Below, one piece after another: positions 51,098 to 58,939 of a stretch of DNA of 64,000 nt (positions within the stretch are counted from its first letter, which is position 1; every line of letters starts with the position of its first letter). The translations under genes were made by a program, and so were the position numbers. This stretch comes from UBA1189 sp964570685. GTDB taxonomy: Bacteria > Bacteroidota > Bacteroidia > Bacteroidales > Bacteroidaceae. The notes beneath the pieces are model-generated. The model was not told the DNA's origin. It saw only the letters and a list, made by a program, of their open reading frames with translations, and did not search any database. Where the stretch lies: contig CAZMZC010000001.1 of NCBI GenBank assembly GCA_964570685.1, positions 1-64,000 on the forward strand, given 5' to 3'.

Positions 51098-53581
51098 TTA
51101 CTTCTCAATTGCAAAACTCATCGGGCCATCGGCTTTCTCATCGAGCAGGGCTATCTGCCACACTTCCTTGATGTCGGTGACATAGTGGAAGGTGAGTCCT
51201 TTGAGGTAGGCCTCGGGAATCTCCTCGATGTTGCGGCGGTTCTCCTCGCAGAGGATAATCTCCTTGATGCCGGCACGCTTGGCAGCGAGTATCTTCTCCT
51301 TGATGCCGCCCACGGGGAGCACCTTGCCGCGCAGACTGATTTCGCCTGTCATGGCGAGGTTGGCCTTCACCTTGCGGCGCGTGAGTGCCGAGGCCAGCGA
51401 GGTGGCCATGGTGATACCTGCCGAGGGACCATCCTTGGGCACGGCACCTTCGGGCACGTGGATGTGGATGTTGTGGCTGTCGAAGATCTCATAGTCGATG
51501 TCGAGCCACGTGGCGTGGGCCTTGATGTACTCGAGGGCGAGCATGGCCGACTCCTTCATCACATCGCCCAGGTTGCCAGTGAGCGTGAGCTTGCTGCCCT
51601 TGCCACGGCTCAGGCTGGTCTCCACGAAGAGGATTTCGCCTCCTACGGCGGTCCACGCGAGTCCCGTCACCACACCGGCATACTCGTTGCCCTGGTAGCG
51701 GTCGCGCGAGTACTCCTGCACGCCGAGAAGGTCGCGCAGCTCGGTGGGCTTGATGTCGGTATAGTCGAAGTAGCCATTGGTGGCATAGCTACAGGCCAGG
51801 CGGCGGAATATCTTGCCAATCTTCTTGTCCAGCTCGCGCACTCCCGACTCGCGGGTGTAATTCTCCACGATAGCCTCAAGGGTCTTCTTGCCTATCTTGA
51901 TGCGTCCCTTTATGATACCGTTGGCCTCTTCCTGCTTGGGTACAAGGTGCTTGCGGGCAATCTCTACCTTCTCCTCGGTGAGGTAACCGCTCACCTCGAT
52001 GAGTTCCATGCGGTCGAGCAGTGGAGCGGGTATGGTGGCGAGGTTATTGGCCGTGGCGATGAACATCACGTTGGAGAGGTCGTAGTCCACGTCGAGGAAG
52101 TTGTCGTGGAAGGCGTTGTTCTGCTCGGGGTCGAGCACTTCGAGCAGAGCCGATGAGGGGTCGCCATTGTGGTTGGCTTGGCTGATCTTGTCTATCTCGT
52201 CGAGGATGAATACGGGGTTGGAGGAGCCTGCCTTGGCCAGACTCTTGATGATGCGGCCAGGCATGGCACCGATATAGGTCTTGCGGTGTCCGCGTATCTC
52301 GGCCTCGTCATGTACGCCGCCGAGCGAGATGCGCACATACTGGCGCTTCAGGGCCTTGGCGATGGAGCGGCCCAGCGAGGTCTTGCCCACGCCCGGAGGC
52401 CCGTAGAGGCAGAGGATGGGCGACTTGAGGTCGCCACGCATCTTGAGCACAGCCAGGTGCTCGAGGATACGCTCCTTGACTTTCTCCAGCCCGTAGTGGT
52501 CGCGGTCGAGCACGCGGCGGGCATTCTTCATGTCGAGGTTGTCGGTGGTGTATTCGCCCCAAGGCAGGCTCAGCAGTACCTGCAGGTAGTTGAGTTGCAC
52601 GTTGTAGTCGGGCGACTGCGGATTGATGCGCTCGAGCTTGAGCACCTCCTTCTCGAAGACGTCGGCTACCTCGCTGCTCCACTTCTTCTTGTTGGCCTTG
52701 CTGCGCAGTTCGTTGATGTCCTGGTCCTGTACGCTGCCGCCCAGCTCGTCCTGGATGTTCTTGAGTTGCTGCTGCAGGAAGTACTCGCGCTGCTGCTGGT
52801 CGAGGTCCTCACGTGTGCGCATCTGTATGGTAGCCTTGAGGTCGGCCAACTGCACCTCGCGATTGAGGATCGAGAGCAGGTGTATGGCACGCTCCTGCAG
52901 CGACTCCTCTTGCAGAAGCTGCATCTTCTCCTTGATGTCGAGAGGGAGGTTGGAGCATACGAAGTTGATGAGGAACATGCCGTTGGTGATGTTCTTGATG
53001 GCAAAGGCGGCATCCTGCTGCATGTCCTCGCTGCTCTTGACGTAACGCACGGCAAGGTCCTTGCAATTGTCTACGATGGCGCGGAACTCGCGGCTATTGC
53101 GGCGGGGAAGCACCTCGGTAAGGGGTTCGATTTCGCCCATCAGGTAGGGGCGTGTGGCGGTGATGCTTGTGAGCTTCAAGCGCTGCATGCCTTGCAGGAT
53201 GACGGTAGTCGTCTGGTCGGGCATCTCGAAGATGCGCACCACGCGAGCGGCGGTACCCGTCTCGTAGAGGTCTTTCCATGCAGGCTCCTCGGTCTCGGGC
53301 GAGCGTTGGCAGAATACGCCGATGGGCCGCTCCTGCTTGAAGGCATCTTTAACGAGGCGTAGCGAACTCCTACGCCCTACCGATACGGGAAGCACGATGC
53401 CGGGGAACAGCACCATATTGCGCAGTGGAAGTATGGGCAGTGTTGGCTCCAGCGCACTATCAAAAAGGGTCTCCTCATTACCGTCAAAGTCGGCGATGAG
53501 GGAGATAGAGTGTCCTGTCTCTTCAGGTTCGTTGGTGTCGAAATATAGTTTGCTCTTTATCATAGTCCGTAGTTTGGGCAT
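51098..53581 (-). CDS. lon: ATP-dependent protease Lon
   Basis: 827-aa cytosolic AAA+ serine protease. The N-terminal LON substrate domain (PTLPILPLRNMVLFPG) is followed by a coiled region, the AAA+ module with GPPGVGKTSLGRSIAKAL and FILDEIDKIS, and the protease domain with the Ser720-Lys763 dyad (KDGPSAG and GGIKEK). It degrades misfolded and regulatory proteins. Starts at 53581 or the internal Met at 53563 are both possible; a well-spaced promoter lies just upstream. Confidence 0.98.
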   Translation of the reverse strand: MPKLRTMIKSKLYFDTNEPEETGHSISLIADFDGNEETLFDSALEPTLPILPLRNMVLFPGIVLPVSVGRRSSLRLVKDAFKQERPIGVFCQRSPETEEPAWKDLYETGTAARVVRIFEMPDQTTTVILQGMQRLKLTSITATRPYLMGEIEPLTEVLPRRNSREFRAIVDNCKDLAVRYVKSSEDMQQDAAFAIKNITNGMFLINFVCSNLPLDIKEKMQLLQEESLQERAIHLLSILNREVQLADLKATIQMRTREDLDQQQREYFLQQQLKNIQDELGGSVQDQDINELRSKANKKKWSSEVADVFEKEVLKLERINPQSPDYNVQLNYLQVLLSLPWGEYTTDNLDMKNARRVLDRDHYGLEKVKERILEHLAVLKMRGDLKSPILCLYGPPGVGKTSLGRSIAKALKRQYVRISLGGVHDEAEIRGHRKTYIGAMPGRIIKSLAKAGSSNPVFILDEIDKISQANHNGDPSSALLEVLDPEQNNAFHDNFLDVDYDLSNVMFIATANNLATIPAPLLDRMELIEVSGYLTEEKVEIARKHLVPKQEEANGIIKGRIKIGKKTLEAIVENYTRESGVRELDKKIGKIFRRLACSYATNGYFDYTDIKPTELRDLLGVQEYSRDRYQGNEYAGVVTGLAWTAVGGEILFVETSLSRGKGSKLTLTGNLGDVMKESAMLALEYIKAHATWLDIDYEIFDSHNIHIHVPEGAVPKDGPSAGITMATSLASALTRRKVKANLAMTGEISLRGKVLPVGGIKEKILAAKRAGIKEIILCEENRRNIEEIPEAYLKGLTFHYVTDIKEVWQIALLDEKADGPMSFAIEK

Positions 53582-53599
53582 AATTTGCCAAATAAACTA

Positions 53600-53630
53600 C
53601 AAAGGTAGTGCAAGCCGAGAGAAAATGCAA
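53600..53630 (-). promoter_or_regulatory. lon promoter
   Basis: On the minus strand, -33-like TTG (53628-53630), a 20-nt spacer and -7 TACCTTTG (53600-53607). The leader would be about 12-30 nt depending on the start codon. Confidence 0.62.
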
Positions 53631-53673
53631 GTTAATCTTGTAATTTTCCGAGACGAAGCCTACCTTCTGGAAA

Positions 53674-54998
53674 TCACTTGCCACTATAGCGTTCAATCAG
53701 ACGCTGCGGCATCTTCACCACACAGATGTTCATAGAACGACCATCTTCGGACAACATAGCCGACTGTATCTCTATGGCAGTACCATCCGGCTTGAAGGTG
53801 GGATGCACATGATCTCGTGCTGTAGTTTTGTGTCCTGCAGAGAGCAATATACGTTCTTTGGTATGGCGATCAATGAGCCACAGTTCACGTGCAAAGGTGT
53901 CACCTGCCACCCAGTGCCCGTCGTGCGAGCCTGCTACGTGCCAGAAGTTGTCGTCATCGACCTGCCCTTCGAGAGTGAGTTCCCGAGTACGCATGTTCAC
54001 CACCGCCAATCCTGTCGCATAGGCTTTAGTCCCGGCGGGTCCCCAATCTTTCGTATAATCGGCGGGCTGCTCCTCCTCCGTAATCTTGCGATGTCCGATG
54101 ATGGCAAAGGCCAGTTCATCCTCACTGATGACAGCCTCGTGGGTCACCCAGTCATATTCCGTTTCACGATAGATCGGACGCAGATTGGTACCATTTGCAT
54201 TGACCATCCAAGTGCGTTGGGGTGCCTTTCCACCCGTTTCCCAGCAGAAGATGACTTCGCCCGGATGCCACGGATTTCCCTGTATATGCCCTACTTGGAA
54301 GTGTACACTCACGACGTGGCTCACCTCACCTGTGGTAAGGTATATCTTACCGATACCCGAAGGGCCTGCCCCATATTTCTGGGTCCAAAGGTCCCTGATA
54401 TCTCCTCCTTGATAGGAAACTGTCCGGCATACTGCTTGCCCAAGCGGAAGTAGGCAAAAGCCTCACTGCCATCAAGTGCCATATCGCCTCGTGCACCCAT
54501 CTCAGCAGGAATAACACCACAGATGCGTTCATAATGCTTTTTCTTCTTTAACGTATTACCTTCAGAGTCGGCAAACAGTTTCTCAAGGTTCACCTCTACC
54601 ACCTCCATATCTTTCTCTTTCTGTTCACCCTTCTGCACGGGACGCATATAATAGAGATGCATCGAATTGCGAGCCACACACAACATTCCCATGTATCCAC
54701 CTTCAGTAACTTGCACAATATCGCCTGTGACCTCATTGACAGCCATAGCCTCGCCCTGCACTCGATTTGAGCGGAATATCACCCACTGCCCATCCGAGGT
54801 CCATTGGTTGTGCGTCTGGTATATCTTAGTATCGCCCATGCCACTCTGACTGGTCAGAAACACGAGTTCAACTCCTGTTTTCGGATCAATGACTACCTTC
54901 CGCTCCGAAGGGAAGCGGCGACCTATCTGTGCTGTAACAGGCAAAGCTAACAATGTGGCTGCAACGAGCCAAACGAAGGTGTGGATAAGATGTTTCAT
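53674..54998 (-). pseudogene. Oligogalacturonate lyase-like protein (PL22), frameshifted
   Basis: Two frames together encode one beta-propeller protein. The first part (from 54998) has a signal peptide ending at VTAQ, then VFLTSQSGMGDTKIYQTHNQW. The second frame continues with IYLTTGEVSHVVSVHFQVGH, NPWHPGEVIFCWETGG and DWVTHEAV. Restoring one G in the GGGG run (plus-strand CCCC at 54369-54372) joins them as NMGAGPSGIGKIYLTTG, giving about 442 aa. PL22 enzymes cleave short oligogalacturonides by beta-elimination. The neighbouring GH105 gene supports a pectin role. The break is either a real deletion or a homopolymer error. Confidence 0.8.
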
Positions 54999-55039
54999 AG
55001 GACAGATTTTTCAGTATACCAACATTAGTTATTATCAAA

Positions 55040-56437
55040 TCAGAAGCGGATACTACCATCGTAGTTAAAGATTGGCTTATCGGTCTTCACCGCCTCATCA
55101 TAGAACTGCACTGCGCTATCATTGAGTTTGGGGTGCTGCTCCTTCAATAGTTTGATGACCTCAGCACCAGCCCATATCACGGGGCCATAGCCATGAGCTG
55201 CCATCACATGTACAGGACGATAGGCATAAAATCCTGCATCGAAACCCATACCTGTGCCCACGCAAACGCCCTCGACCTGTCCCTGAGCGTTAACGGCAGA
55301 CTCAACAGCATGCCACCCCTGCAACACGACGGGGCCATAAGCCTTGGCATCTACCCACCCACGATTGATGGCGTGGGCCATACAGTAGGTATAAATAGCC
55401 GTAGCAGATGTCTCCAGATAGGTGTCATTGCGGTCGAGCAGTTGGTGCCAGAAACCATCGTGATGCTGCAGAGAAGCAAGTCCCTGCATATGTGCCTGCA
55501 AGAGGGTAAGTATCTCCTTACGCTGCGGGTGTTCCTCGGGGAGTGCATCAAGCACTTCACACATGGTCAGCAATGCCCATCCGTTGGCTCTCCCCCAGAA
55601 GAAGGCTGGGTGCGGCTGCATATCCTCCACCCATCCGTGACGGAAGAGTCCTTTCTCGGGCACGAACATCTTGTCTGCAAATAGCAGCACCTGGCGAGCA
55701 GCCTCATCGTAATATTCAGCATCTCCCGTGAGCTTCCCCATATAGGCCACAGCAGGAATGCCCATAAACATATCGTCGAGCCAAACGGTGTTCTTTTGAG
55801 GACGGATGCGGGCAAAGGTACCATCGGCCAAGCGGTACTCCTTGTGTAGAATATAATCCACATAATTGTCTATGAGCGGGTGCAAAGGCAATTCGCTGTC
55901 GCCCAGCTGTGCCTTAATCATGGATACGCATACAGCACCAGCATCATCAAGGGCATGCGGGTCAATGACGCGACGCACATTGCCATCAATCTTGCCATGC
56001 TTATTGTACACCTCCTTGAAACGAGGAGCCACATCAGCCAGCAGACGGTGACGAGTATGTACATAGTTACGATAAGCCTCATCGCCAGTAGCCTCATAAG
56101 CGGCCAATACAGCCGAGTAGGTAACACCCCACTCATAGCTTGTCAGGCGAAATCCGCCCTGCTTCAAATGGGTATGGCGGTCTATGTCGGAAAAATCGGT
56201 TATCTCTTTGCCTGTGCGGCTATCAACAAGCGTAGCTGGTGTCTGGTCATCAATATAGGTAAGCACACGATCCATCGTGGTCTTCACTTCATCCACGGCA
56301 GGCAGGCCATAATCGATTCGGTAGGCTGGCTTCATCAGATGGAGCGGAGTATTGTGGTCATTTATCTGTTGAGCACATAGAGGAGCCGAAGCTGCCAATA
56401 GGATAAATGCCGTATGGCGTACAAATTTGTTTTTCAT
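55040..56437 (-). CDS. GH105/GH88 unsaturated glucuronyl hydrolase
   Basis: 465-aa exported (alpha/alpha)6-barrel hydrolase. A signal peptide ends near APLCAQ (residue 22). Conserved segments are FRLTSYEWGVTYSAVL, WLDDMFMGIPAVAYMG with the catalytic-Asp region, and FFWGRANGWALLTMCEVLD. GH105 enzymes remove the unsaturated uronic acid from the non-reducing end of lyase products, here probably those made by the PL22-like protein downstream. SusC/SusD genes are absent, so this is a partial pectin cluster. Confidence 0.9.
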   Translation of the reverse strand: MKNKFVRHTAFILLAASAPLCAQQINDHNTPLHLMKPAYRIDYGLPAVDEVKTTMDRVLTYIDDQTPATLVDSRTGKEITDFSDIDRHTHLKQGGFRLTSYEWGVTYSAVLAAYEATGDEAYRNYVHTRHRLLADVAPRFKEVYNKHGKIDGNVRRVIDPHALDDAGAVCVSMIKAQLGDSELPLHPLIDNYVDYILHKEYRLADGTFARIRPQKNTVWLDDMFMGIPAVAYMGKLTGDAEYYDEAARQVLLFADKMFVPEKGLFRHGWVEDMQPHPAFFWGRANGWALLTMCEVLDALPEEHPQRKEILTLLQAHMQGLASLQHHDGFWHQLLDRNDTYLETSATAIYTYCMAHAINRGWVDAKAYGPVVLQGWHAVESAVNAQGQVEGVCVGTGMGFDAGFYAYRPVHVMAAHGYGPVIWAGAEVIKLLKEQHPKLNDSAVQFYDEAVKTDKPIFNYDGSIRF

Positions 56438-56481
56438 ATGCTAGACTATTGTTGGATTATTTGTATTTGCTAGTTTTACGA

Positions 56482-56489
56482 CAAAAGTA
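56482..56489 (-). promoter_or_regulatory. -7 element for the GH105 gene
   Basis: The minus strand reads TACTTTTG, about 45 nt before the GH105 start codon. A -33 TTTG is not well placed. Confidence 0.4.
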
Positions 56490-56541
56490 CAAAAAAATGG
56501 GCATTCCGTCCTGGTTTGCTTAATAAATTACATTTTTTCTG

Positions 56542-56549
56542 TAAGTTTG
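56542..56549 (+). promoter_or_regulatory. -7 element for trmN6
   Basis: TAAGTTTG fits TAnnTTTG and ends only 5 nt before ATG 56555. If used, the transcript would be nearly leaderless. Confidence 0.4.
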
Positions 56550-56554
56550 TCCCC

Positions 56555-57277
56555 ATGTTTACATTCAAGCAATTTACCATCCAGCAAGACCGCTGCGCCA
56601 TGAAGGTAGGAACCGATGGCGTACTGCTCGGTGCCTGGGCACGTGTAGACCACTGCTCGCATATCCTTGATGTGGGTACTGGCACGGGGCTCATTGCACT
56701 TATGGCTGCCCAACGCAGCGAAGCCCATATCATTGGTATTGATCTCGATGCCGATGCCGTGGCACAAGCCTCCGAGAACGCGGCAGCCTCACCTTGGAGC
56801 CATCGTATACAGATGATTGAGATGGATGTGCGAGCAATGGACAGTGAAAGGTTAACGGCAAAGGATAAAGAGAATCCTCCATCGTTCGATGCCATACTCT
56901 GCAACCCGCCCTACTTTGCCAATTCACTAAAAAGTCCTGATGCGGCACGCACTATGGCCCGCCATACCGACACGCTCACTCTCGACGAATTAGCCCACAG
57001 TGCCTCCCGCCTGCTCAGTCCCAAAGGCGAACTGTCGGTAGTCATTCCTTACGACCGCGCCACCGATATGACAGTCAGCGCAGCCTGCTTTGGCCTTTTC
57101 GCAACACGGCAAACCATCATCTGCTCCGTCGATGGAGCCAAACCTAAACGCATATTAATGGCTTTTTCCCGAGAAGGAGCGCCCCATACCCCCGAGTTCT
57201 TATACATCCAAGATGCCCAGCGGCAATACACCCCCGAGTACGTCCGCCTTGTCGAGGATTTCTATCTGAAAATGTAA
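56555..57277 (+). CDS. trmN6: tRNA1(Val) (adenine-37-N6)-methyltransferase
   Basis: 240-aa SAM-dependent N6-adenine methyltransferase (YfiC type). Features are the N-terminal FTIQQDRCAMKVGTDGVLLG, the SAM motif ILDVGTGTGLIALMAAQR, and the catalytic NPPY at Asn117-Tyr120. In E. coli it methylates A37 of tRNA-Val. ATG 56555 is chosen; an upstream in-frame TTG at 56516 would add a non-conserved hydrophobic stretch. It converges with the SUI1-family gene. Confidence 0.92.
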   Translation: MFTFKQFTIQQDRCAMKVGTDGVLLGAWARVDHCSHILDVGTGTGLIALMAAQRSEAHIIGIDLDADAVAQASENAAASPWSHRIQMIEMDVRAMDSERLTAKDKENPPSFDAILCNPPYFANSLKSPDAARTMARHTDTLTLDELAHSASRLLSPKGELSVVIPYDRATDMTVSAACFGLFATRQTIICSVDGAKPKRILMAFSREGAPHTPEFLYIQDAQRQYTPEYVRLVEDFYLKM

Positions 57278-57278
57278 G

Positions 57279-57620
57279 TTATTTCGTGTTCGTGTACCCC
57301 TCCTTGACGAGCAGTTCCACCACTTTGGGCTTAAAGTCACCTTGAATGATGATTTCACCCTCCTTTGCCGAGCCACCCACACCACACTTCGACTTCAGCA
57401 ACTTGGCCAGCGCTTTGAGATCTTCATCAGCACCTACAAAACCGCGCACGATGGTCACCGTCTTGCCCCCACGATGGTTCTTCTCCATCTGCACGCGTAG
57501 TTTCTGTTGCTGCTTGGGCAATGTCTCTACTTCAGGTTCGTCGTCCGTCACATAGTTATAGTCGGGGTTGGTAGAATACACCACCTGTAGGCGACTTTTC
57601 CAGTCATTATCTTTGGCCAT
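57279..57620 (-). CDS. SUI1/eIF1-family translation factor (YciH-like)
   Basis: 113-aa protein with a C-terminal SUI1 domain (about residues 35-113): EKNHRGGKTVTIVRGF, LKSKCGVGGSAKEGEIIIQGDFK, and a closing helix VVELLVKEGY. Bacterial homologues resemble eIF1 and affect start-site discrimination on the 30S subunit. Its end lies 1 bp from that of trmN6 on the opposite strand, so the two transcripts converge. Confidence 0.94.
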   Translation of the reverse strand: MAKDNDWKSRLQVVYSTNPDYNYVTDDEPEVETLPKQQQKLRVQMEKNHRGGKTVTIVRGFVGADEDLKALAKLLKSKCGVGGSAKEGEIIIQGDFKPKVVELLVKEGYTNTK

Positions 57621-57679
57621 ATTTTAGTTCTGACGTTTTTAGTTTGCGACTTTTTAAGTATTCCCAGGAATTGTAACGG

Positions 57680-57687
57680 CAAAGATA
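57680..57687 (-). promoter_or_regulatory. -7 element for the SUI1-family gene
   Basis: The minus strand reads TATCTTTG, about 60 nt before the start codon. The -33 element is unclear. Confidence 0.42.
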
Positions 57688-57708
57688 GCGATATTCCCCG
57701 TTTTTTAC

Positions 57709-57716
57709 TACTTTTG
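57709..57716 (+). promoter_or_regulatory. -7 element for the FAH-family gene
   Basis: TACTTTTG fits the consensus, 28 nt before ATG 57745, diverging from 57680-57687. Confidence 0.42.
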
Positions 57717-57744
57717 TAACAACAAACTTATCATTTCCTCACCT

Positions 57745-58362
57745 ATGAAGATTATCTGCGTAGGCATGAACTATGCCGAACACCATAGAGAACTCAATGG
57801 AGCAGCCGCACTGCCCCAGTCCCCCGTGATATTCATGAAGCCCGACTCGGCCCTCCTCAAGGGCGGAAAGCCCTTCTTCATCCCCGATTTTGCCGAGCGG
57901 TTCGACTACGAGGCCGAACTGGTGGTGCGCATCAGCAAGCTGGGCAAGAACATCGCCCCACGCTTTGCCAACCGCTACTACGATGCCGTCACCGTAGGGG
58001 TTGACATCACCGCCCGCGACCTTCAGGAACGCCTTCGCCGCGACGGCCTGCCATGGGAACTCTGCAAGGGCTTCGACGGCTCGGCCATCTTGGGCGACTT
58101 CATCCCCATAGAGCATTTCGCCCACGTGCAGAACATCCATTTCCGTCTCGATATTGACGGACACACCGTGCAGCGTGGGCATACCGTAGATATGCTTTTT
58201 GGCGTGGACGAGCTGGTGAGCTACGTTAGCCAGTTCTTCATGCTCAAGACGGGCGACCTCATCTTCACCGGTACCCCCGTGGGTGTAGGTCCCCTGCAGA
58301 TAGGGCAACACATAGAGGGATTCCTCGAAGGAGAACGCGTACTGGCTTTCAATGTGCGATAA
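57745..58362 (+). CDS. Fumarylacetoacetate hydrolase family protein
   Basis: 205-aa metal-dependent protein of the FAHD1 size class. Motifs are ICVGMNYAEHHRE, PVIFMKPDSALL, the metal-site DYEAELVVRI, VGVDITARDLQ, and the C-terminal GDLIFTGTPVGVGPLQIG. FAHD1-like enzymes decarboxylate oxaloacetate or hydrolyse acylpyruvates; relatives act on ring-cleavage products. Without catabolic neighbours the substrate is open. Single-gene unit with its own promoter element. Confidence 0.93.
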   Translation: MKIICVGMNYAEHHRELNGAAALPQSPVIFMKPDSALLKGGKPFFIPDFAERFDYEAELVVRISKLGKNIAPRFANRYYDAVTVGVDITARDLQERLRRDGLPWELCKGFDGSAILGDFIPIEHFAHVQNIHFRLDIDGHTVQRGHTVDMLFGVDELVSYVSQFFMLKTGDLIFTGTPVGVGPLQIGQHIEGFLEGERVLAFNVR

Positions 58363-58489
58363 AAGAAGAAGCCACACCACTAAACATACTTTTATAGAAA
58401 GTCAGCTATAATACCATAAAGCAGTTTTACGGAATAGGCGATTACACTACGTAAGAACGGATGTCCGAACTCACGTGCAGTATACTTCA

Positions 58490-58843
58490 TCACTCTGACT
58501 TATACGAGAGTATATGGATGGTGACGCCTATAGCGATGGCCATCATAAGGCATTTTAGCCAGATAGGGTCGAGGATGTAGGCGCAGAAAAGGAGCGATGC
58601 CCACAACATGGTGAGGATATACACCTTGACGCGGCGAGGGATGACCTTGTGCTCTCGGAAGTTGCGGATATAAGGCCCCAGCTTGGGATGACTCATCAGC
58701 CAACCGTACAAACGTGAAGAACCACGGTAGTAGCAGAAGGCCGTGAGCAGCAGCAATGGAGTCGTGGGCAGCACAGGCAGGAAGATGCCGATGATGCCTA
58801 ACACGAGGCTGAGGGTGCCGAGAAGGATGTAGAGAAATTTCAT
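58490..58843 (-). CDS. YbaN/DUF454 family membrane protein
   Basis: 117-aa inner-membrane protein with three or four hydrophobic segments. The signature is the N-terminal GTLSLVLGIIGIFLPVLPTT and the cytosolic YRGSSRLYGWLMSHPKLGPYI. Function is unknown. Downstream of its start, a purine-rich imperfect inverted repeat separates it from the TonB-receptor-like gene on the same strand. Confidence 0.93.
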   Translation of the reverse strand: MKFLYILLGTLSLVLGIIGIFLPVLPTTPLLLLTAFCYYRGSSRLYGWLMSHPKLGPYIRNFREHKVIPRRVKVYILTMLWASLLFCAYILDPIWLKCLMMAIAIGVTIHILSYKSE

Positions 58844-58847
58844 GAAG

Positions 58848-58932
58848 TGAAGAGTTAAGAGGGAAGAGGGAAAAGTTAAGAGTTAGGCTCCGCAATGTAT
58901 GCAACTCTTCCCTATTCCCTTTTCCCTCTTCA
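58848..58932. repeat. Purine-rich imperfect inverted repeat
   Basis: GTGAAGAG-initiated purine-rich sequence (58847-58883) is answered by AACTCTTCCC to CCCTCTTCAC (58903-58932). One strand is nearly all purine, the other nearly all pyrimidine. It resembles a dispersed intergenic element of Bacteroidota. No ORF is present. Confidence 0.55.
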
Positions 58933-58939
58933 CTGGTGT

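Noticed and set aside
52169..53362. 397-codon frame antisense to lon
   Set aside because: Low-complexity Leu/Val/Glu-rich translation is a complement artefact of lon.
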